Assembly (NCBI GenBank): GCA_003349885.1
Contig: QFXC01000007.1
Span: 11,475 to 75,474 of the forward strand
DNA from: an endosymbiont of Galathealinum brachiosum
GTDB taxonomy: Bacteria; Pseudomonadota; Gammaproteobacteria; SZUA-229
Reading direction: 5' to 3'
Length of the DNA stretch: 64,000 bases
Shown here: piece after piece, positions 1-8,717 of the stretch
How positions within the stretch are numbered: the first letter of the stretch is position 1
Layout of the letters: every line of letters starts with the position of its first letter
The notes under the pieces: generated by a model
Told to the model about the DNA's origin: nothing
Seen by the model: the letters and a program-made list of their open reading frames with translations, nothing else
Databases searched by the model: none
Translations under genes and position numbers: made by a program

Positions 1-25
1 AACAGGGGGGCCTTTTTTATTTGTA

Positions 26-102
26 TGGCGGACCGGACGGGATTTGAACCCGCGACCTCCGGCGTGACAGGCCGGCATTCTAACCAGCTGAACTACCGGT
101 CC
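26..102 (-). tRNA. tRNA-Asp (anticodon GTC)
   Basis: Read on the minus strand this folds as a 77-nt cloverleaf: a GGACCGG/CCGGTCC acceptor stem, an anticodon loop with GTC between paired stems, a canonical TTCAAAT T-loop, and an encoded CCA end at 26-28. It follows tRNA-Val by only 2 nt, so both are probably processed from one transcript with hupB. Confidence 0.95.
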
Positions 103-104
103 AG

Positions 105-180
105 TGGTGGGTGATGAGGGAGTCGAACCCCCGACATTCGCCTTGTAAGGGCGACGCTCTACCAGCTGAGCTAATCACCC
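105..180 (-). tRNA. tRNA-Val (anticodon TAC)
   Basis: The minus strand gives a 76-nt cloverleaf: acceptor GGGTGAT/ATCACCC, anticodon loop CTTACAA with TAC, T-loop TTCGACT, and CCA encoded at 105-107. It lies 17 nt downstream of the hupB stop and just upstream of tRNA-Asp, so it is probably cotranscribed with hupB. Val and Asp tRNAs after lon-hupB are a familiar gammaproteobacterial arrangement. Confidence 0.95.
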
Positions 181-197
181 GCCATTTTGTGCGGGCG

Positions 198-470
198 CTA
201 GTTTACTGCATCTTTTAATGCTTTGCCAGGCTTAAATGCTGGAACGTTAGCAGCTTTAATCTGGATCTCTGCGCCTGTTTGTGGATTACGGCCAACACGT
301 GCTGCACGCTGACGTACTAAAAATGTACCAAAACCAACGATAGTTACCTGGTCATTATCTTTTAATGCGCCTGTTACAGATGAAATCACTGCATCAAGTG
401 CACGCCCTGAATCTGCTTTTGATAAGCCTGAGTTATCAGCAATAGCGTCAATCAATTCTGATTTATTCAT
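198..470 (-). CDS. hupB: DNA-binding protein HU
   Basis: A 90-residue protein, the usual HU length. It has the N-terminal helical dimerisation part ([11 protein letters not shown]) and the beta-arm signature [10 protein letters not shown] followed by a basic [15 protein letters not shown] tail. HU is a nucleoid-associated dimer that bends DNA non-specifically. Position immediately downstream of lon is the conserved hupB location and argues for HU-beta rather than IHF. A terminator hairpin separates it from lon, so it has its own promoter in the 452-nt upstream region, and the two tRNA genes follow within 17 nt. ppiD, usually next in this order, would lie beyond the left window edge. Confidence 0.95.
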   Translation of the reverse strand: MNKSELIDAIADNSGLSKADSGRALDAVISSVTGALKDNDQVTIVGFGTFLVRQRAARVGRNPQTGAEIQIKAANVPAFKPGKALKDAVN

Positions 471-854
471 TATAAAATCCTAAATGTTAGTTGTGTTCGT
501 GAAATTAAAGAAACTGTTGTTTCAAGTAAATATATTTTTGTTGTAAAAGCCCGTATCTACCATCTTGTGACTTTTTAAATGAGTCATGCCGCGGAGAAAC
601 TTCACATATCCAGAATCGTCACTTTAAAGCGCACTTTAAATGCCCCTGCTAATCTGACGTTTTGTGGATAGAACTAGCGCAAACTTTATACCAGCCCTGA
701 AAGCACCGTGTCAATGGCTTTTAGCAAATATAGGCTTAAATCAATCAATTAATTTTCTGTCAAGTATAAAAACCCAGCTTTTGTCTGAAAATTGATAAAA
801 AAATTTGATAATTAACTTTATAAGAAGATAAAAATATTTGTTTATTCGAAATAA
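471..854. other. hupB upstream region, no gene seen
   Basis: This AT-rich stretch contains no ORF with coding character. It must hold the hupB promoter (minus strand). I see a GAAAC/GTTTC dyad at about 507-521, but no promoter hexamer pair good enough to call. Confidence 0.5.
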
Positions 855-890
855 AAAAAGCGCATTTATATTGCTATAAATGCGCTTTTT
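855..890 (-). terminator. Rho-independent terminator after lon
   Basis: A perfect 16-bp inverted repeat (855-870 with 875-890) has a 4-nt loop. The GC part is GCGCAT and the arms end in A and T runs, so it could terminate in both directions. It lies 33 nt past the lon stop. Confidence 0.85.
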
Positions 891-922
891 CAGGATTAAA
901 ATCAGGCCTTCAAAGATTAATG

Positions 923-3364
923 TTAATGATGACGTAAATCATCTTCTTTTTTAGACTTTTTTCCTTTAGTACTAGAACCTGCTTCAGATTTTCCCGCCTT
1001 ACCTCTCGGGACTGGCACACTTTGTAAAGCAATTGCCAAAACTTCATCAATCCATCTTACTGGTTTGATTTCCAGTTTTTCAAGAACAGTTTTAGGAATA
1101 TCAGCAAGATCTTTTTCATTTTCATGCGGAATAACGATCGTTTCAATTCCACCACGATGAGCAGCCAGTAATTTTTCTTTCAAACCACCTATAGGCAACA
1201 CTTCGCCACGCAAGGTAATCTCACCAGTCATAGCTACCGTTGATCTCACTGGTATACCTGTCATGGTTGAAACAATAGCTGTGCACATACCAATACCGGC
1301 ACTTGGCCCATCTTTAGGTGTTGCACCCTCCGGCACATGAATATGAATATCTTTATTCTCATAAAAATCATCTTCAAGACCTAATGATTCAGCACGACTT
1401 CTAACCACTGTCATCGCAGCATAAATAGATTCCTGCATGACATCACCCAGTTGCCCGGTAAATGTCTGTTTGCCTTTACCCGGCACAACAGCAGCCTCAA
1501 TACTGAGTAACTCGCCACCTACTTCAGTCCATGCCAGACCGGTTACCTGCCCTACCTGATCATTATCTTCAGCTTTACCATAACGGAAACGAATAACCCC
1601 AAGATATTTTTCCAGATTCTCTGATGTGACAACCACTTTCTTATCATTTGAATTCATCAGAACATCTTTAACAACCTTTCGACAAATTTTAGACATTTCA
1701 CGCTCTAAACTTCGCACTCCAGCTTCACGAGTATAGTAACGAACCGTATCCATAATAGCTTCCTGCGTTACCTCAAGCTCATCATTATTCAGACCATTAT
1801 TCTCCATTTGCTTGGGTAGCAAATAGTTTTTAACAATGTTCATTTTTTCATCTTCGGTATAACCGGGTATACGTATTACTTCCATACGGTCAAGTAATGG
1901 TCCCGGAATATTCATACTGTTTGACGTCGCGATAAACATCACATCTGATAAATCAAAATCAACTTCAAGATAATGATCACCAAACGTATGGTTTTGCTCT
2001 GGATCTAATACTTCTAATAATGCCGAAGCCGGGTCACCCCTGAAATCCTGAGCCATCTTATCGATTTCATCTAACAGGAATAACGGATTACGTGTACCAA
2101 CCTTACTCAGGTTTTGAATAACCTTACCTGGCAGTGAGCCTATATAAGTTCTACGATGACCACGAATCTCCGCTTCATCTCGAACACCACCTAGCGCCAT
2201 ACGTGTGAACTTTCTGTTAGTTGCACGCGCAATAGATTGACCCAGAGAAGTCTTACCAACACCTGGAGGTCCAACTAAACAAAGAATGGGGCCTTTAAGT
2301 TTTTTAACTCGTTGCTGAACCGCAAGATACTCAAGAATGCGCTCTTTAACTTTTTCCAGACCGTAATGATCTTCATCTAGTATTTTTTGCGCTTCATTTA
2401 TATCTTTTGATATCTTGCTACGTTTTTTCCATGGGCAACCCACTAACGCATCAATATAGTTGCGTACAACAGTTGCTTCTGCCGACATAGGCGACATCAT
2501 TTTTAGTTTACTAAGCTCTGAATTAGCCTTTTTCTTGGCTTCAGCACTCAAACCCGCTTTATTAATTTTCTTTTCAAGGTCTTCAATTTCATTAGGTGCC
2601 TCGTCAAGTTCACCCAGCTCTTTCTGAATCGCTTTCATTTGCTCATTCAGGTAATACTCGCGCTGACTTTTTTCCATCTGCTGCTTAACACGACCACGAA
2701 TGCGCTTTTCAATTTGTAACAAATCAATCTCAGCTTCGATCATGCTGAGTAAATATTCCATACGTTTATTAACATTTGAAATACTCAGGATTTTCTGCTT
2801 TTCATCTACTTTAAGCGACATATGAGCAGCAATAGTGTCAGAAAGGCGAGCAGGGTCATCAATTCCGCTAAGAGACGTTAGAATTTCTGGCGGTACTTTT
2901 TTATTGAGTTTTACGTACTGATCAAATACACCCATTATGGAACGAGAAAGCACTTCAAGTTCACGGTCATTTTCATCACCACTGTCTTCTAACAATGTGT
3001 AATCAGCTGTAAAGAAAGGCTCATCATCAAATACAGCATCCACTTTTGCACGGGTTGCACCTTCTACCAGCACTTTAATCGTACCATCCGGTAATTTAAG
3101 CAACTGCAGAATAGTTGAAAGCGTACCAATTTCATGGATATCTTTCATTGATGGATCATCTATTTCTGCACTTTTCTGCGCCACCAGTAATATCTGTTTG
3201 TCTTTTGACATAGCAGCATCAAGTGCCTGTATAGATTTCTCTCGTCCGACAAATAGAGGGATAACCATATGTGGATAAACCACGACATCACGTAATGGAA
3301 GTACAGGAATTTTTCCTTCATACGCTTCCACTATTGATTCAATTTCGTTTTCGGTATCTGACAC
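923..3364 (-). CDS. lon: ATP-dependent protease Lon
   Basis: An 813-residue LonA-type AAA+ serine protease that degrades misfolded and regulatory proteins in the cytoplasm. Order: N-terminal substrate-binding domain ([17 protein letters not shown]), coiled coil, AAA+ module with Walker [10 protein letters not shown] and Walker [10 protein letters not shown], then the protease domain with catalytic Ser in [10 protein letters not shown] and Lys in [10 protein letters not shown]. The C-terminus is Lys/Ser-rich and charged. The start is GTG, supported by a GAGG ribosome-binding site upstream; the next residues SDTEN continue in frame. A sigma-32 promoter lies upstream (3434-3461), matching the heat-shock control of lon. 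It sits between clpX and hupB as in most gammaproteobacteria. Confidence 0.97.
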   Translation of the reverse strand: MSDTENEIESIVEAYEGKIPVLPLRDVVVYPHMVIPLFVGREKSIQALDAAMSKDKQILLVAQKSAEIDDPSMKDIHEIGTLSTILQLLKLPDGTIKVLVEGATRAKVDAVFDDEPFFTADYTLLEDSGDENDRELEVLSRSIMGVFDQYVKLNKKVPPEILTSLSGIDDPARLSDTIAAHMSLKVDEKQKILSISNVNKRMEYLLSMIEAEIDLLQIEKRIRGRVKQQMEKSQREYYLNEQMKAIQKELGELDEAPNEIEDLEKKINKAGLSAEAKKKANSELSKLKMMSPMSAEATVVRNYIDALVGCPWKKRSKISKDINEAQKILDEDHYGLEKVKERILEYLAVQQRVKKLKGPILCLVGPPGVGKTSLGQSIARATNRKFTRMALGGVRDEAEIRGHRRTYIGSLPGKVIQNLSKVGTRNPLFLLDEIDKMAQDFRGDPASALLEVLDPEQNHTFGDHYLEVDFDLSDVMFIATSNSMNIPGPLLDRMEVIRIPGYTEDEKMNIVKNYLLPKQMENNGLNNDELEVTQEAIMDTVRYYTREAGVRSLEREMSKICRKVVKDVLMNSNDKKVVVTSENLEKYLGVIRFRYGKAEDNDQVGQVTGLAWTEVGGELLSIEAAVVPGKGKQTFTGQLGDVMQESIYAAMTVVRSRAESLGLEDDFYENKDIHIHVPEGATPKDGPSAGIGMCTAIVSTMTGIPVRSTVAMTGEITLRGEVLPIGGLKEKLLAAHRGGIETIVIPHENEKDLADIPKTVLEKLEIKPVRWIDEVLAIALQSVPVPRGKAGKSEAGSSTKGKKSKKEDDLRHH

Positions 3365-3433
3365 GGATATTACCTCGAGTATTTATTTAGGGGAGGGTAA
3401 TTAGAACCCACCGATATTTAATTCTTTAGAATC

Positions 3434-3461
3434 ACATGGGGGCAGTATGTGAAGCTTCAAG
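3434..3461 (-). promoter_or_regulatory. Sigma-32 (RpoH) promoter of lon
   Basis: Read on the minus strand, CTTGAAG (3455-3461) is separated by 13 nt from CCCCATGT (3434-3441). This matches the RpoH consensus CTTGAAA-N11-15-CCCCATNT nearly perfectly. Transcription would start near 3427, leaving a 5' UTR of about 60 nt before the lon GTG. Confidence 0.85.
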
Positions 3462-3524
3462 GTTGATTAATAAATATTTTTTATGGTTGGCGAGTGGCCC
3501 CATAAATTTTTTGATAATTAAAAC

Positions 3525-3559
3525 TAGCCTGACTGCAACTTACAGATTCAATCAGGCTA
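3525..3559 (-). terminator. Possible terminator after clpX
   Basis: An 8-bp inverted repeat TAGCCTGA/TCAGGCTA (3525-3532 and 3552-3559) with a 19-nt loop lies 20 nt past the clpX stop. On the minus strand it is followed by GTTTTAATT. The long loop and short T run make it a weak candidate. Confidence 0.4.
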
Positions 3560-3579
3560 ACTTACTTTAGTTAGACTTC

Positions 3580-4860
3580 TTACTCAGCGCTAGACGCAGT
3601 TTTTGGTGCTTCATTATTTTCAATCACCATAAACGGCTTGGCCTCTCCATTAATGACACCCTCGTCCAGTACAACCTTGGTGACATTATCCAGCGACGGT
3701 AATTCATACATTGTTTCCAGAAGAATATTTTCCAGAATAGTACGAAGACCACGAGCACCTGTTTTACGCTCCATTGCTTTTTTGGCAACCGCTACAAGCG
3801 CATCATCACGGAACTCTAACTCACAATCTTCCATTTCAAACATTTTGGAATACTGTTTCGTTAAAGCATTCTTAGGCTTAGTTAGTATAGTTACCAGTGC
3901 GTCTTCATCTAGCTCTTCCAGAGTAGCAACTACGGGTAAACGCCCTACAAATTCCGGAATCAGACCATATCGAATCAAATCATCCGACTCCAGATCTTTA
4001 AGAATCTCACCTGTAGATTTAGTATTTTCCTTGCCGCGAACTTCTGCGCCAAAACCAATTCCACTTTTCTCTGAACGGTCACGAATAACCTGATCCAGGC
4101 CCGCAAATGCACCACCGCATATGAAGAGAATATTACCGGTATCAACCTGTAGAAATTCCTGCTGAGGATGCTTACGTCCACCTTGTGGCGGTACTGATGC
4201 AACCGTACCTTCAATTAGCTTCAATAATGCCTGCTGCACACCTTCACCTGAAACATCACGTGTGATTGAGGGGTTATCCGACTTACGTGAAATTTTGTCA
4301 ATTTCATCAATATAAACAATACCCGTCTGGGCTTTCTCTACATCATAATCACACTTTTGTAGTAACTTCTGAATGATATTTTCAACATCTTCACCCACAT
4401 AACCCGCTTCGGTTAATGTCGTCGCATCAGCAATGGTAAATGGCACATTAAGTAAACGTGCAAGTGTTTGTGCTAACAGGGTTTTACCCGAACCGGTAGG
4501 CCCAATTAGCATGATATTACTTTTGGAAAGTTCTACATCGTCTTTCTTATGTTTAACTTCCAGGCGTTTATAGTGATTATAAACCGCCACGGCTAACACT
4601 TTCTTAGCCTGTGTCTGACCAATTACATAATCATCCAGAATTTCTTTAATTTCCTGGGGTTTAGGTAACTTGGTTACTGATGAAGCAGCCTGCTCTTGCA
4701 GCTCTTCGCTGATAATATCATTGCAAAGCTCTACGCATTCATCACAAACGAATACGGAAGGGCCTGCGATCAGCTTTTTGACTTCGTGCTGGCTTTTGCC
4801 GCAAAACGAGCAATACAGCAGTTTGCCCGAATCTTCTTCATTATTTTTGTCGTCACTCAT
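3580..4860 (-). CDS. clpX: ATP-dependent Clp protease ATP-binding subunit ClpX
   Basis: A 426-residue AAA+ unfoldase that selects substrates and feeds them to ClpP. The N-terminal zinc-binding domain has Cys17, Cys20, Cys39 and Cys42 (CSFC...CDEC). The AAA+ core has Walker A GPTGSGKT and Walker [11 protein letters not shown], and the IGFGAE segment matches the ClpP-contacting IGF loop. A GAGGA ribosome-binding site precedes the ATG. It lies between clpP and lon, all on the minus strand. The 313-nt gap to clpP with a terminator inside means it can be transcribed independently of clpP. Confidence 0.97.
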   Translation of the reverse strand: MSDDKNNEEDSGKLLYCSFCGKSQHEVKKLIAGPSVFVCDECVELCNDIISEELQEQAASSVTKLPKPQEIKEILDDYVIGQTQAKKVLAVAVYNHYKRLEVKHKKDDVELSKSNIMLIGPTGSGKTLLAQTLARLLNVPFTIADATTLTEAGYVGEDVENIIQKLLQKCDYDVEKAQTGIVYIDEIDKISRKSDNPSITRDVSGEGVQQALLKLIEGTVASVPPQGGRKHPQQEFLQVDTGNILFICGGAFAGLDQVIRDRSEKSGIGFGAEVRGKENTKSTGEILKDLESDDLIRYGLIPEFVGRLPVVATLEELDEDALVTILTKPKNALTKQYSKMFEMEDCELEFRDDALVAVAKKAMERKTGARGLRTILENILLETMYELPSLDNVTKVVLDEGVINGEAKPFMVIENNEAPKTASSAE

Positions 4861-5095
4861 GACGTGTCCTCATTCTAGCCCGAAGCTGATAATACATTTC
4901 TATAGCTAATGGTAATTATAGCTACAATTACAATCTATACCTTGCCAATTATCGTAATAAGTTGCAAGAGTATAATTTAAAAGGTTTTTTGATTAAATAT
5001 TACTCAACCATATGATTTTTATGGTTTTGTTCAAAATTTAGGCATCTATTTAACATTTTATTACTTATTAAGTAGAAGATAGCCCAAAATTTAAT
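4861..5095. other. clpX upstream region, no gene seen
   Basis: AT-rich spacer between clpP and clpX. It has no coding ORF. A TATAAT-like hexamer occurs on the minus strand (near 4914-4919), but without a convincing -35 at normal spacing, and I see no sigma-32 pair here. Confidence 0.4.
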
Positions 5096-5120
5096 AAAAA
5101 ACCGCCATTTGGCGGTTTTT
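5096..5120 (-). terminator. Rho-independent terminator after clpP
   Basis: A GC-rich hairpin CCGCC/GGCGG with loop ATTT, flanked by A5-6 and T5 runs, lies about 54 nt past the clpP stop. It separates clpP from clpX transcription, at least in part. Confidence 0.8.
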
Positions 5121-5173
5121 ATTACGTGGTGATATTTAATTACTTTTCAAGTCAGGAAATGCCTGTTTAGCAA

Positions 5174-5818
5174 TTACTCTGACGTTTCTCCACTTCTTTC
5201 TCTTAATACAGAATCAATCATCCCGTATTCAGCTGCATCATCCGCACTCATGAAATTGTCACGCTCAGTATCTTCAGCGATTCGCTCCATTGACTGGCCT
5301 GTATGTTTAGCCAGAATAGAGTTCAAACGATCACGCATTGAGAGTATTTCACGGGCATGAATATCAATATCCGTTGCTTGCCCCTGAAAACCACCTAATG
5401 GCTGATGAATCATTACTCGAGAGTGAGGCAAGGCAAAACGTTTACCATCTGCTCCACCGGCTAATAATAATGCCCCCATACTCGCAGCCTGACCAATGCA
5501 CAAAGTAGACACATCTGGTTTAATGAACTGCATGGTGTCATAAATAGCCATACCTGAAGTAACCACTCCACCGGGTGAGTTTATGTAAATTGAGATATCT
5601 TTATCCGGGTTTTCAGATTCCAGAAATAATAACTGGGCAACAATCAAATTAGCCATATGATCTTCAATCTGACCAACAATAAATATAACTCGTTCTTTTA
5701 ACAGTCTTGAATATATATCATAAGAACGCTCACCACGTGCAGTTTGCTCAACAACCATGGGCACCAGATTATTCTCTAATCCAAGTGCACCCTTACTATT
5801 TTCTGATGTAATGATCAT
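5174..5818 (-). CDS. clpP: ATP-dependent Clp protease proteolytic subunit ClpP
   Basis: A 214-residue serine peptidase forming the tetradecameric chamber that partners ClpX/ClpA. The catalytic triad is visible as Ser113 (GQAASMGA), His138 (MIHQPLGG) and Asp187 (TERDNFMSA). A short N-terminal propeptide precedes the conserved LVPMVVEQ. The ATG has a GGAGAA ribosome-binding site; an overlapping ATG 4 nt upstream is out of frame. It lies between tig and clpX in the canonical order. Confidence 0.97.
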   Translation of the reverse strand: MIITSENSKGALGLENNLVPMVVEQTARGERSYDIYSRLLKERVIFIVGQIEDHMANLIVAQLLFLESENPDKDISIYINSPGGVVTSGMAIYDTMQFIKPDVSTLCIGQAASMGALLLAGGADGKRFALPHSRVMIHQPLGGFQGQATDIDIHAREILSMRDRLNSILAKHTGQSMERIAEDTERDNFMSADDAAEYGMIDSVLRERSGETSE

Positions 5819-5934
5819 TCATTGTTCTCCGGGAACATGGGTTTGCAACATTGAAAACAACGTTACTTGTTTTATATTTAAATTTAAGTTCAACTGATTG
5901 TATGTTGTGACTAGATAAATACAAGTAGGCAAAT

Positions 5935-5965
5935 AAAAAAAGCAGGCTAAAAGCCTGCTTTTTTT
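5935..5965 (-). terminator. Rho-independent terminator after tig
   Basis: Stem GCAGGCT/AGCCTGC (5942-5948, 5952-5958) with an AAA loop, flanked by A7 and T7. It lies 50 nt downstream of the trigger factor stop and could work in both directions. Confidence 0.85.
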
Positions 5966-6015
5966 ATTAACCTGTTTGTTTTTTGAACAAACAAAGCTGA
6001 GTTAAACCCTGATAT

Positions 6016-7320
6016 TTATGCAGGATTTTGAGCTTCAGGGTTCATTAGGTCATGAAAACTTTTAGCTGAGTCTGATACTTTTGCCTGATCAACAATCCAG
6101 TCAACAACCATTTCTTCCATTACTAATGCTTCAATACCCTGCTTTAACTGAGGGTTGCTATTGTAATGATTCACAACTTCTGAAGGATCTTCATAAGTCT
6201 GTGCAATATCTTCAATCTTTGCAGTTACTTTATCTGCTTCAGGTTTGATTTCAGCTTTCTTTACTACTTCACCGATAACCAGACCTAGACCAACACGACG
6301 TTTAGCTTCACCTTCAAATAATTCTTTCGGTAAAGACATACCACCCTGTAACTGACCCGCTTCCATCATCTGCTTTTGTAAATTACCCGCTTCCTGATCA
6401 ATTAGAGCTTTAGGCACAGGCACATCATTTGCTTCTAATAATTTATCTAATACTTCTTTCTTTAGCACTTCAGATAACTTGTTACGTAATTCACGTTCCA
6501 TATTGCCACGAATATCAGACTTCAGCGTATCAATTGAACCATCTTCAACACCAAACGATTTAGCAAACTCTTCATCAATTTCAGGCGCTTTGGGCTCTGC
6601 AACAGTAATAACTTTAGTCGCAAAAGTCGCTTTTTTACCTTTTAGATTTTCTGCATGGTAATCATCAGGGAAGCTCACATCAAAAGAAAACTCTTCGCCA
6701 GCTGATTTGTTTTCCAGTGCTTCTTCGAAACCGGGAATCATACTACCAGAACCTAACACAACAGGAACTGAATCAGCCTGACCGCCTTCAAACTGCTCGC
6801 CATCTACCGAACCATCAAAATTGATAGTCATCTGATCACCGTCTTTAGATGCACGATCAACAACGTCATAAGTTGTACGTTGCTTTAATAATGTGTCGAT
6901 CATAGTATCAACATCACTATCAGCTACTTCAGCCGTTGTACGTTCAACTTCTAACGTAGCGCAATCAACCAGCTCGATTTCAGGATAAACTTCAAATGTT
7001 GCGATAAACTCTAATGGTTTACCCGGCTCCATTGATGTTGGCTCAATAGAAGGGTTACCTGCTGGATTCAGAGACTCCTGAACAACGGCATCACGTAATG
7101 TGTTCTGCATGACTTCACCGACCACTTCCTGAATCACTGATGGGCCATATTGTTTTTTAACAACACTCAAGGGCACCTTACCAGGGCGGAAGCCATCAAT
7201 TTTAACGCGTGAACGCATTGAGTTCAGACGACTGTCTACTTCTTTATCAACAGTTTCGGCTGGAACCTGAATTGTTAATTTACGCTCCAGACCTTCGCCT
7301 GATTCAACAGAAACTTGCAT
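6016..7320 (-). CDS. tig: Trigger factor (ribosome-associated chaperone)
   Basis: A 434-residue protein of normal trigger-factor length. The N-terminal ribosome-binding domain carries the signature GFRPGKVPLSVVKKQYG. A central FKBP-type peptidyl-prolyl isomerase domain lies around residues 160-245, followed by the alpha-helical substrate-cradling C-terminal domain. It binds nascent chains at the ribosomal exit and catalyses prolyl isomerisation. A GAGG ribosome-binding site precedes the ATG. It heads the tig-clpP-clpX-lon-hupB block, and a tRNA-Leu gene lies 150 nt upstream on the same strand, a common gammaproteobacterial context. Confidence 0.97.
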   Translation of the reverse strand: MQVSVESGEGLERKLTIQVPAETVDKEVDSRLNSMRSRVKIDGFRPGKVPLSVVKKQYGPSVIQEVVGEVMQNTLRDAVVQESLNPAGNPSIEPTSMEPGKPLEFIATFEVYPEIELVDCATLEVERTTAEVADSDVDTMIDTLLKQRTTYDVVDRASKDGDQMTINFDGSVDGEQFEGGQADSVPVVLGSGSMIPGFEEALENKSAGEEFSFDVSFPDDYHAENLKGKKATFATKVITVAEPKAPEIDEEFAKSFGVEDGSIDTLKSDIRGNMERELRNKLSEVLKKEVLDKLLEANDVPVPKALIDQEAGNLQKQMMEAGQLQGGMSLPKELFEGEAKRRVGLGLVIGEVVKKAEIKPEADKVTAKIEDIAQTYEDPSEVVNHYNSNPQLKQGIEALVMEEMVVDWIVDQAKVSDSAKSFHDLMNPEAQNPA

Positions 7321-7472
7321 AGTAACCTCGGTAGTACCTGATTAGCTGTTCAAATACAGCCAATATATGGATTATGAATATTATGTAAATTTGAATTACC
7401 CGGAGTAAATAATCACCCCGGGTTTTCAAAAAACTAAGGCGGGAACTCATAATTGAGCCCACCTTATAAAGA

Positions 7473-7557
7473 TGGTGCGAGCGGAGAGACTCGAACTCTC
7501 ACGTCTTGCGACACCAGAACCTAAATCTGGCGTGTATACCAATTTCACCACGCTCGC
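7473..7557 (-). tRNA. tRNA-Leu (anticodon TAG)
   Basis: The minus strand gives an 85-nt class II tRNA: acceptor GCGAGCG/CGCTCGC, anticodon loop TTTAGGT with TAG, a long variable arm, T-loop TTCGAGT, and CCA encoded at 7473-7475. It lies upstream of tig. Confidence 0.95.
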
Positions 7558-7601
7558 TAAGGCGCGGAATTATATAACAAAATTATCAGATGTGAAGCCT
7601 T

Positions 7602-8087
7602 TTATAGATTTTTTTTTGAATGATGCCGCAGAATAAAGAGTTTAAGGCCGTTTAGCCCTTGCTGCTGCACTTTATTCTTTAGAAATCCAGACCACCCAAG
7701 CAGGATTCCAATAGGCCCCAACGCCATTTTGCTCCACTTCCAGAAGCTAAAATGATCAGAATGACGAATTATTTTGCCATTATCGAACTGAAATTCAGCA
7801 AAAATCACATTATTAACTTTTCTACCTGTCTGAGAAAACGTGTAAGTTGCCTCCCAACGAGCAGATCCATGTTTTTCATCAGCCTGAATATCGCTAAATT
7901 TCAGCTCAAAATCTTTCGCTCTGTTACACAGCATATGCCACATAGCACTCACATCATCACCTTTTAAATCATTGAAAACAGGGTCAGAAAAGTGAATATT
8001 TGAAGCATAACACTGCTGCATGCCTTGCCAGTCGAGACTTTGAAAGGATGAATAAAATTCATGTATTAATCGTTCATTTGAGTTCAT
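7602..8087 (-). CDS. SnoaL/NTF2-like fold protein
   Basis: A 161-residue protein whose first about 110 residues match the NTF2/SnoaL-like alpha+beta barrel pattern: an N-terminal helix (LIHEFYSSFQSLDWQGMQ), CYASNIHFSDPVF, then W-E-A-YTFSQTGRKVNNVIFAEFQFDNGKI and the DHFSFWKW strand. The C-terminal 50 residues are hydrophobic then basic. Relatives include small-molecule isomerases and proteins of unknown role, so I assign only the fold. It is divergent from the universal stress protein gene at 8212, separated by 124 nt, and lies 45 nt from tRNA-Leu. Confidence 0.75.
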   Translation of the reverse strand: MNSNERLIHEFYSSFQSLDWQGMQQCYASNIHFSDPVFNDLKGDDVSAMWHMLCNRAKDFELKFSDIQADEKHGSARWEATYTFSQTGRKVNNVIFAEFQFDNGKIIRHSDHFSFWKWSKMALGPIGILLGWSGFLKNKVQQQGLNGLKLFILRHHSKKNL

Positions 8088-8139
8088 TTTTAGACCTTAC
8101 TTTAAGTAATATCAGCAGCAACCCGTCGCAACCAGTAAA

Positions 8140-8166
8140 TTGCACCTACACAATATAAACTATACT
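8140..8166 (+). promoter_or_regulatory. Possible sigma-70 promoter of the Usp gene
   Basis: TTGCAC (8140-8145) and TATACT (8161-8166) are separated by 15 nt, 46 nt upstream of the universal stress protein ATG. The short spacer makes this tentative. Confidence 0.3.
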
Positions 8167-8211
8167 TAACATATATAAAGCATCTCAAATGAATAACATT
8201 GGAGCAGGATT

Positions 8212-8655
8212 ATGAGTGACTACAGCCATATACTGATAGCAATTGACTTCGCCTCATCTGCCGAACAGGTTTTAAACAAAGCACGTGATATTGCAGATCG
8301 TAATAATGCAAAACTCAGCTTACTGCATATTGTTGAATATTTACCACCTATAGACTCTGTCTACGAACCTGTCCTTGCTAATAACTGGATTGTTGATGAG
8401 ACTGAAATGCTGTCACAGGCAAAAGTGTCACTGGAAAAATTTAGTAAGCAGCAAAAATTAATTAATGCTGAATTACATACTGCACTTGGTACACCAAAAT
8501 ATGAAATATCCCAGTTTGTAAAAGACCATCAATGCGACCTGGTTGTTATAGGCTCTCATGGACGACATGGTATTAATATTCTATTAGGTTCAACTGCAAA
8601 TGCAGTTTTACATGAAATGCCCTGCGATATACTGGCTGTTAAAATTGAAAATTAG
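8212..8655 (+). CDS. Universal stress protein (UspA family)
   Basis: A 147-residue single-domain Usp protein: HILIAIDFASSAEQVLNKA at the N-terminus and the nucleotide-binding signature VVIGSHGRHGINILLGSTANAVL near the C-terminus, matching the G-x2-G-x9-G-S/T ATP-binding motif of the family. Family members are cytoplasmic dimers induced by stress, and the exact role varies. GGAG precedes the ATG. It lies 62 nt upstream of the AddB-like gene on the same strand, so they may share a transcript. Confidence 0.9.
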   Translation: MSDYSHILIAIDFASSAEQVLNKARDIADRNNAKLSLLHIVEYLPPIDSVYEPVLANNWIVDETEMLSQAKVSLEKFSKQQKLINAELHTALGTPKYEISQFVKDHQCDLVVIGSHGRHGINILLGSTANAVLHEMPCDILAVKIEN

Positions 8656-8717
8656 AATAAATGCGGTTTGTTAAAATACAGTAAAAATTAATCATCTGGA
8701 TATGTTAATGTCCTCTT

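Noticed and set aside
1-25. Possible terminator of the hupB-tRNA transcript (GGGGGGCC followed by T6 on the plus strand)
   Set aside because: Only half of a hairpin is in the window, and the T run would be on the wrong strand for the minus-strand tRNAs unless the partner arm lies to the left.
3638-4093. 151-residue open frame on the plus strand
   Set aside because: It lies entirely within clpX on the opposite strand and has Ser/Arg-biased shadow composition.
7399-7425. Hairpin between tRNA-Leu and tig considered as a terminator
   Set aside because: The CCCGGAGT/ACCCCGGG stem has no T run after it on the minus strand.
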